From Zygaena filipendulae (lineage: Eukaryota > Arthropoda > Insecta > Lepidoptera > Zygaenidae): a DNA stretch of 64,000 bases. The translations under genes were made by a program, and so were the position numbers. The notes beneath the pieces were generated by a model, which was not told the origin of the DNA, ran no database searches, and saw nothing but the letters and a program-made list of their open reading frames with translations. Where the stretch lies: positions 193,501 through 257,500 of the forward strand of contig OU015662.1 in the NCBI GenBank assembly GCA_907165275.2. Direction: 5' to 3'. Each line of letters opens with the position of its first letter. Position 1 is the stretch's first letter. This document shows, piece after piece, positions 23,201 through 32,200 of this stretch.

Positions 23201-26200
23201 AACTGGTTTCTGCGATCTTCACCATGCGGTGCATTTAGCGATCTGCCTACACTGCACGAGCCGCTACGTCGTCGTCACTTAAGAAACTCAACTTTTCCAT
23301 CAACATGAGTGAGTGCCACTTGAGACCCCTCTTCACCGTCAGGTTTAAAACCAAAATATAGTAATTTGGTGTGATTTAGGTAAATTGCGCAGTCTGACCG
23401 AGTATGAAGCCGGTGCTGTAAACTCCGGAACCGACGGCCGCCTCGACAAACTCCATCAGCAGGTACATGACGTAGCCGGTGGAGAAGGAGCGGATGAGGC
23501 CAGCGACGCCCGCCAGCACCGCAGTCAGGATGAACGCGGTGCGCCGCCCGAACCTTAACACGATATCAGTGCTTACCTCGTGTAGCGTGTAACAAAGTGT
23601 GGTTTTATAATCTATAAAGCCACATCAACTGTTTGGAGCATGCTTACATTAAAATTTGAAAGAAAGAAAATTTAGCACATTTTTCCCAGAATTCTCTCGG
23701 GAACTCCGAAAATAGTAGTGCTGGGCGAAACAACAAGGAACTGCTGTAGTTTATCCATAAAGAACTATGTGTTTAACAGAATAAAAGTACTGTCACTAAC
23801 ATGTCCGATATGTAGGAAGTGATGGGCAGCGCCGCGAAGAGACCCACGTTGTGCATGGTGCCCACCAGGGTGCGCTTCCACTCGAAGCATGCCAAATCAA
23901 ACTGCAACACGAAACGACATCCTCTTCAGCGGTAGAGCCACGCTTGTCAGATGCAAGATTTTATTATTTTTTCTTATTAACCGACTTCCCAAAAAGGAGG
24001 AGTTTCTCAATTCGATGCGTATGTTTTTTTTTGTTTGTTACCTAATAACTTTCGACTGCGTGAACCGATTTTGATGATTCTTATTTTATTCGAAAGCTGG
24101 TGCTTCCCGATTGATCCTGTTGTCATGACATCAGGATCTAATGATGTGATCTTGGAGAAATTGAGGGAACTCTTCAATTATTATAGGCACACCTAGAGCG
24201 ATTTGTGTATTTTTTATTTCAAATCGTTCATTGGTTACGAAAAGCAAAATTTGAAGAAGTGGAACTGATATAATATATATAATAGAAGTGGAACACGATA
24301 GATAGTCATCAGAACTACTCAATAATGGTTTATTCTGCTACTGATCGATTTGAAGTCGGTGACAAGTCAAATAGGGAGTGGGTACATGGTCTACGTCCAC
24401 TCCCGCCATGAGCTCGTCGTGAGCAGAGTAATCCAAGAGGGCAGACACACGCGGGCTTGGCACGGAATTCAAACTGATCAGATCAGTTTTCAAAACATTG
24501 ATCCCTATATTTAAGTCATCTTCCTTTTGTTACAGAATTACTAGGTACCTTTTAACGAGCAATTCCTAAATCTCAGAAACGGCTCCAACGATTTTCATGA
24601 AATTTAGTATGCAGATTGCAGGAGGTTTCGGGGGCTATCTCGCTAGGTCAATAGGTAATCGATCTAGCTAGGTTTCATTTTTACCGACACAGCACCGCTC
24701 CTCTGAAATTATTTATTATGTATGTTGGTACCTCAGGGACAATGGTGTCGTTATTCTCATACAGCCACTGCGTACAGCGCACCGTCTCGTTGGCGTGGAA
24801 GGAGGAAGCGCTGCAGCCCCCGCTCCCCAGGGGGCGCAGCCGCTCGCAGCGCCCGCCCCCCTCAGGGAACGCCCACGCCCCCCAGTCAGGGGTCGGGAAC
24901 TCCGCTGGGAGGCTCTCGCACTCTGGCACCATACATCTAAAGATACACGAGAACGAACATTTCAGACGATTCAAAAATGATACGTCAAAGACTTCGATCC
25001 AAAATTGGCCTAGATGTGTGAATCTTTTTGGCGGTGCGAACAGATTTAGCAAAATTATGTGATAACGGCCGGTTTTTATCGGGTTTTAACCCAAGCACTG
25101 GGTTGACTGCCCATTCTACTAATATTATAAATGGGAAAGTGTGGATGTTTGGATGTTTGTTACTCAATCACGCATAAACGGCTGAACGGATTTGGATGAA
25201 ATTTGGCATGCACGTTGTCAGTGGTACAGAGAAGGACAAAGGGTACTTTTCATCCCGGAATTCCCACGGGAACTCTGAAATTACCGCGGGTGAAACCGCG
25301 GGGCACATCTAGTATGATAATAAGTCAACCACGATAACAAAAAATCGCAGCGCATTATAATCGCATAATTCTGCTAAATCTGGTTCACACTGCTTTGACG
25401 TCGATAAAATTTCATTTTTTAACTGACTTCCAAAAAGGAGGAGGTTATGCATTCGATTGTATGTATGTTTTTTTTTTATGTATGTTCATTGTTCACCGAT
25501 TATTCGAAGACGGTTGAACCGATTTCGAAAATTCTTTTTTTGTTTGAAAGGGTATACCTACTCCCAATTAGGCCCCATTGCTACCAAGTCGGAATCAGAT
25601 GATGGGATCTTGGATCTCTATAGCGATTTGGGTATTTTTTATAGTAAATCGTTCATTTGCTTTCGAAAAGCAAAATTTTATGAAGTGGAACTGATGATGA
25701 AGACCACAGATGGTTATCGGAACTACTCAATAATAGGTATTTCACGAGTTCCGGTTCGTTAACTTTAACATGGTTCCTAAACAATTTATGCTCGTCACAA
25801 TGTAATTGGCGAAGTGTAACTGATGGTGATGTACCAGGAGAACTCCTCAAAAATTAACGTCCCTGGATCGGGAAAAGCAATATTTTGTAAAAGATGATGA
25901 GCAATTTAAATTAGGCTATTGTAACTTAGATAAATTACAAACCGACTCACTAAAAAGCAAAAATAAACAAATTTTTAACAAAAAAATTAAAACCGACTTC
26001 CATAAACACAAAACTAAAAATAACAAAATACCGATTTAATCCAACAGACAAAAATACACGTACTTATTGGTTTTACATGATATTACATTATTGGTTTGTG
26101 CTACCACTTTTCGATATGAAGTCGGTAAAGCCAAGTATGGAGTAGGTAGATAGATGGGCTAAGTCTGCTCCCGCCACGAGCTCGTCGTGAGCTGTACAAC

Positions 26201-29200
26201 CCGAGTGGGCAGACGTAAGTGGGCTTGGCACCGAATTCAAATCGAAAAGTGGTAGCACAAACCAATAATAGTACCTATTAAGTGCGTGTATTTTTGTCTG
26301 TTGGATTAAATCGGTATTTTGTTATTTTTAGCTTTTTAGTTTAGTGTTTTTGGAATTCGGTTTTAATTTGTTTGTTATTATGTCTAATGGTGGTAAACAG
26401 ACACTTCACGTTTTTTCCAAGAACGCTTTGTTGTTGTTTTCATAACTTTCTATTCAAACGCGTTTTTTATCTATCGTACTTAAGATATTAAAATTTCTGC
26501 AGTTTTTTTTACCTATAATGTACAGACTAGCTTCGACTAGCGTATCAACGCTAGTACAATATCCATAGGTACCTACCTACTATTTATAAATGTGATAGTG
26601 AGTTTGTTTGTTTATCACGCTTTCACGCCTTAACCGATCATCATGAAATTGTGCTTCCACGTTGTCACTGGTACAGAGGACATAGGGTAGGTGTACTTTT
26701 TATCCCGGAATTCCCGCGGGCTCTCCGAAATTAAGGCTTAATGAAATCGCGGAGAACAGCCACATAGTTATACGCGTAAATACGTGGAAGTTTGTAGAGA
26801 TGTTTGTTAATCATCACGCATATTTAAACGAAAACGGAATGGACCGATATAAAATTTAAAATACGGACAGATTATGTTCGGGATTAGCACACACCGTCTT
26901 TTATTTGCCTACACAGATTATTGTAAAGTGCCCGAGGGGGACACATCGCCACCGCGTGAGCGGAGCCGCGGACCGCAGCTAGCTAGCACAATTAATATGA
27001 TTTTCACGTGACGTTTCGCAAATTCCCGATAGTGGTATTATTATCTTTGGCGCTCCCAAAAAGAGTATTAGAATTATTTATCAATTTAGACGGAAATGTG
27101 TAAACACTGTTCAAGTGTTTACACATTATTATAATGTTTACGTCTGCAGATGCATTAACAAGGCTACAACAGTTTTACAGGCAACATCCAAAAATACGTA
27201 AACACTAGTTTACAATCGACGGCTGTCAAAAGTGGTTGCATAATTTTGATTCTGGCTGTACAATGAAACTATATACAACATGTTAATGAATTAACTGAAA
27301 ACTAGAAAGTATTAGTTTGCTCAGAATCTACTAGCGAATCGATCGCACTATGTTTTAATATAGGTTATATTTTTTCATTTTTATCAGCCTATGTCTAAAT
27401 TGTTTATAATACAATATTTGGCGCGTACGCCGCCCGCAGCTAAATAATTCGAACCGGTAGGCACGGGCGTAGCGCTTGGAATTTCGTAGATAGGTCACCT
27501 CCAAACTAATGGTGAATAACTTTTAAAGTATAAATTTTTTCGACATAATTTTACTATTAATCATATTATTGTTTATTTTTTTAAATAGGGTGTATCAGGT
27601 TTTTGGTTGATTCATTAACACGTTGTATATACCTACCTACTGTGGTCTGATAATTTTTGCGTTTAGAGACCACAGTCTGTCGGGTTAGCACCGTGGTCAC
27701 TATGCCTTTCCGCTAATCAACAGGTTCCGGGTTCGATTCCCGGCGGAGCGGAACTTTGGGGGAGTCCCCTCCAGCGTTTGTATTGGAACAATAGCTAATT
27801 AATATTAATAGGTGTTTATTCATATGATGTACGACAGTCAAGAATATACCTGGCTTTTGTGTACCTGCATATAATATCTAATTTTTAATTAACTATTGTA
27901 TTTTAGATTCGACACGTCGTGTAGCTTGTTAACACCTATCTATGCCACGCAACCCTCGTGCCGACCGCCGGGAGGCTACTTATAGGAAGCAGACGTGTTT
28001 TGGCAATTCAGAAAAAAATAGAAAAATAAAAATTAATAGTAGGTGATATTAATTGACCTATTTCAATCGTATTAAAGACCAATCTTGCGGTAATTTCAAA
28101 GTTCCCGCGGGATTTCCGGAATAAAAAGTAGACACCAGCTATATGTCACTCAGGATCACTGTAGCTTCCTATAAGTGAAAGCATTTTCGAAATGGATCCA
28201 GAAATTACCCCTTACAACCTCAAAAACTCACAAACTTTACCTCTTTATAATATTAGTAGCTATTTTATTTTTTATTTATTTTATTTATTTGTTATTCGGG
28301 AAGACAAAAGGTTATTATCTCTATTACTTATAGATTATGAAAACAATGGCAATAGATTATTAGAGCTATAGATTGTAAACATGATGAAAGCAGGCAGTAG
28401 TAAAGGAGGTAAATTAAAAATTAATTGGAGGAGGAATAATGTAACAATTAAAGTTTCGAATCGTAGTTAATCCATTTCGTATTAAACTGTGAAGTTTTTT
28501 GAATGTGTGCGTTTCGTATACAAACGCTAATCGATCTGTTAATTGCTAAGAATTCAAATCTTAACTGTACCATCGAGTCATCCCTGGTGTAGGAAATAAA
28601 TTAACTCGTAGTTAAGTAGGTAGTATTTTTGCGATAAATTTTATATAACCAAGAGTGATCAGACCACTCTGCTGCGCATATGATAAACGCATCATCTCGA
28701 TTTTTTGATTGAAATGAGTTATATTATACTCTAGTTGTGCCCCACGGTTTTACCCGCGTTAATTTCAGAGTTCCCGCGGGAATTCCGGGATAAAAAGTAC
28801 CCTATGTGTTAATCTGATGTATAAGCTATATTATTGTAAAGTTTTATTTAAATCCATCCAGTAGTTTTTGCGTGAAAGAGTAACAAACATCCATCCATCC
28901 ATCCATCCATTCATCCATCCATACATACTTACAAACTTTCGCGTTTATAATATTAGTAGGATATCTGAAACCAGGAACACGTGATCTACAAAGCTTTCCG
29001 AGTAACGTTTCATAAATTCTTAGTAATACGGTTTTTCAAATTTTACAAACGCACTAAGACGTAACTAAGACAGGCAAAATAAAAATGAAAATTTAGGCGT
29101 GGTTTTCTCGGAAACTCGCAGATCCATTGAGTTAATGCGTTTATCATAAACGCAGCAGCCGGACTATCGGATGTGTCACCGCACCATGCACTAACTGAGT

Positions 29201-32200
29201 AATTGAGAGAGTCCAGAATTGGATAACAATGACAGTGACGAAAGGCGGTGTCTGTATTAGGCGTCTGTACACAGGACATGTGCGAATGATTGGGAAGAAT
29301 GCTTAACGGAAAATTATACAAATTAAATACAAAGGGAGTGCCAAACCGTAAGAGAATCCAAGCGTACCTATATTTTATTTATTTATTTTTAGGAAGACCA
29401 ACAGCTTTCAAGAAACAAAACACTTTTGAATACAAAAATAGCAGTTAATTAGGTATAGGTATCCGCTGATAGAAACCAATTTACATACATTTAAGACATC
29501 AAATACAGAATAATATGAAAAAGAAAACCTAACATTTATTCCTCTTTTGTTACGACTAGCAAAACCCAATTCACCTAAACGGACCAAACGGATTTTTTAT
29601 GGAACATATAATAGGTAGGTATATTCGAGGAATACAAACTTCAACTATCAAAAACATACTACTTATTTTCGACCCTATCTAGTTATTTTCTACACATTTG
29701 AAACGGTTTACAAAGGATTGGACCATTTGCGAATTGGAAGAAATGCGCCTGAACGTATATACCTAAGATAGTAAGAATTTTCAGTAAAAAAAGTTCCATC
29801 TCTTGCAAACGGAATGATTTCAACAAAAATAATGTTATCATTATTGGTTTTAACAAGTTTTGTGTTTTGCGTGAATGAAAATAGAAATTCCACTGCGGCG
29901 TTAAGACCGCCCTTTGTGCCAGGATGTGCATAAAGCTCAAACAAATAAATAAAAATGAATAAATTGGCCCTCAGATCATGCACCCTGTGGGCTTGGGGTC
30001 CTTCGGCATCCCTATAAATACTCTCAGACGAAATAAAAAGTCGTTTGTTTGTTACGCGATTACTCGAAGACGGTTGGACCGATTTGGAAAATTCTTTTTT
30101 TTGTTTCAAAGGGTACTTCAACTTATTGTGTTAATTTTTTTTTTTTCCTTTTTCGCAAAACCAAGTGCGAAATAAAAAACGGGAACAACAGCTACCGGTT
30201 AAAGCGCTCAGAGGAATGACTAAAGCAGTTATTGTTCTGAGTTAAAGCGTATTATATTATTTGTGGTTATACAATGCGTCTAAACATCGAGCAACTCCTT
30301 AAAGATATTGTATGTAGGTGTTAACAGGATATTCAATACAAGATGTCGCCAACTCGCTTCTGTGTCATGCGCTCGGTGCACTACTAGTCGCATGGAGCAC
30401 GTCCTAGTTATCAAATACCAGCAGATTGCCGGTAGTTGTGAGTTGTGACTAATCTAACGAGAAATGGAGACCATACGTCTACCGGGTTGAGTTAACACGC
30501 AAGCAAGAGAATAAATACCTACTCCACAGTCTTTGATAGTCTATGGTTGAAGTCTATGGTAGTGTTTTATTCTGTCCTACTTCGCAAACTTAACATTATG
30601 CATCCCCTTTTTGATCCAAGTACAGATTTAAGTGTAGGTAACCTACATGGACCAATGTAACCTATAAAAAGCAGAATTATACATATTTGAAACTCCATTT
30701 GGTGAAAAATGAGAAACGCTGACCTGGATCTGGGAAAGGGTGTGTCAAATCATGAAAATTAAAGTATCGTTGATAAACGGATAAACGGTACAAAACTTGC
30801 CAACAATCTGAAAGAAAACTGTACAAAATTCCAAGTTTCTAGACGTGACGCGGCGGCGAGGCTTGAAATTTATTGATAAGATATAGGCAATGCAATTTAC
30901 TTTGCCCGTTACTACTACGCGCTACGTAGGTAGATACCTATTTAGGTACATTGGCCGGAACTTGACTTAGCACACTACCGTGCACATAGATAAGTATAGA
31001 AAGACAAGCAATAACACCGATCATTCCACTTAAATGTAAGTTTCAAGAGTATGGCCCTTGATCTATAACAATATAAAAATCTTAATACTCATGTTAGTTG
31101 TTACTATGATTTGCTAAAAAGCAAGGTAGGTCCCTACTGTATTGAACTACGGAAGAATTCGAATTATTCATAAGCTATACAGTATCCTTGAGTATCATAG
31201 AGAGGAGAATTGAGAGGATAATCTATTACCTACTATAATAAAGAGTAGAATCCGCGATTCTGTACATTGAATATTTTTACCTAAAATTGAGAGGGGTGAT
31301 AAAAGAAGAGTCACCAAGCCCAAAAAAAGTATTTAAAATTCTTTTCTGTCTGTCTACTGTCTGTTCGCGATAATCTCCGCATCTACTGGACCGATTGTCA
31401 TGCGGTTTTCACAGGTAGATTAGGCTTAGCGTGGAGCTATACATATAGGCTTTGTTTCATTGAAATCGGTTGTCGGGGGAAAAAGTTGTATAAAAACCTT
31501 TCACGCGGGTGAATCCGCGGGGCACAGCTAGTAAATTATAAAGGCTTTACACCTCGGCGATTGTTGAATCGCAGCTAGGCTGACTGTTTCGTTTATCGCC
31601 CCTGGTAGGTATGCTTTGTTCTGCTGGTTGTACCAATGCCAACTTTTCTTTTTCGGTGATCTCATCGATATCCCATGATCACACAGATTTCCTTCGAACT
31701 CACAGCGGCCTCCAGGGAAGAAAGGACTCCGAGGATCTTCATCGACGCGTTGGTCCACCTCGTCTGGTAACGTGGTCGCCACTCAAGAAATGTTCTACTC
31801 GAAGTTCTAACAGCCGTTATATCTACAGCGACGTTCGTCCCGGTCCCGCCCAATGCTATAACGGTTAATCTGGTCTTTTTGGACCTCCAAATTTTTGATT
31901 TTGACTCTCGCGAGAATTTCTTCGAGCACAGAATTGAAATCTTATTTGAATAGAATCTATAGGTAGATACTAAATTACTAATATTATAAAGCTGCAGAGT
32001 TTGTTTCTTTGTTTGGTTGAACGCGCTAATTTCCGGAACTACTGGTTCGAATTAAAAAATACGGGAAAAATTATTCCTTATGAGAGCTTCCGCTGCATAG
32101 ATACGCTGCGTAAACGGTTAAAGTTATGCAAAAATCATGTACCTAGAAGTTTTTTTTTCAAATTAACGCGGGTGGAACCGCGGGGCATAGCTAGTCATTT

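Noticed and set aside
27660..27745. Possible functional tRNA gene
   Set aside because: The B-box is perfect, but no acceptor stem or anticodon arm could be folded. A tRNA-derived SINE is more likely.
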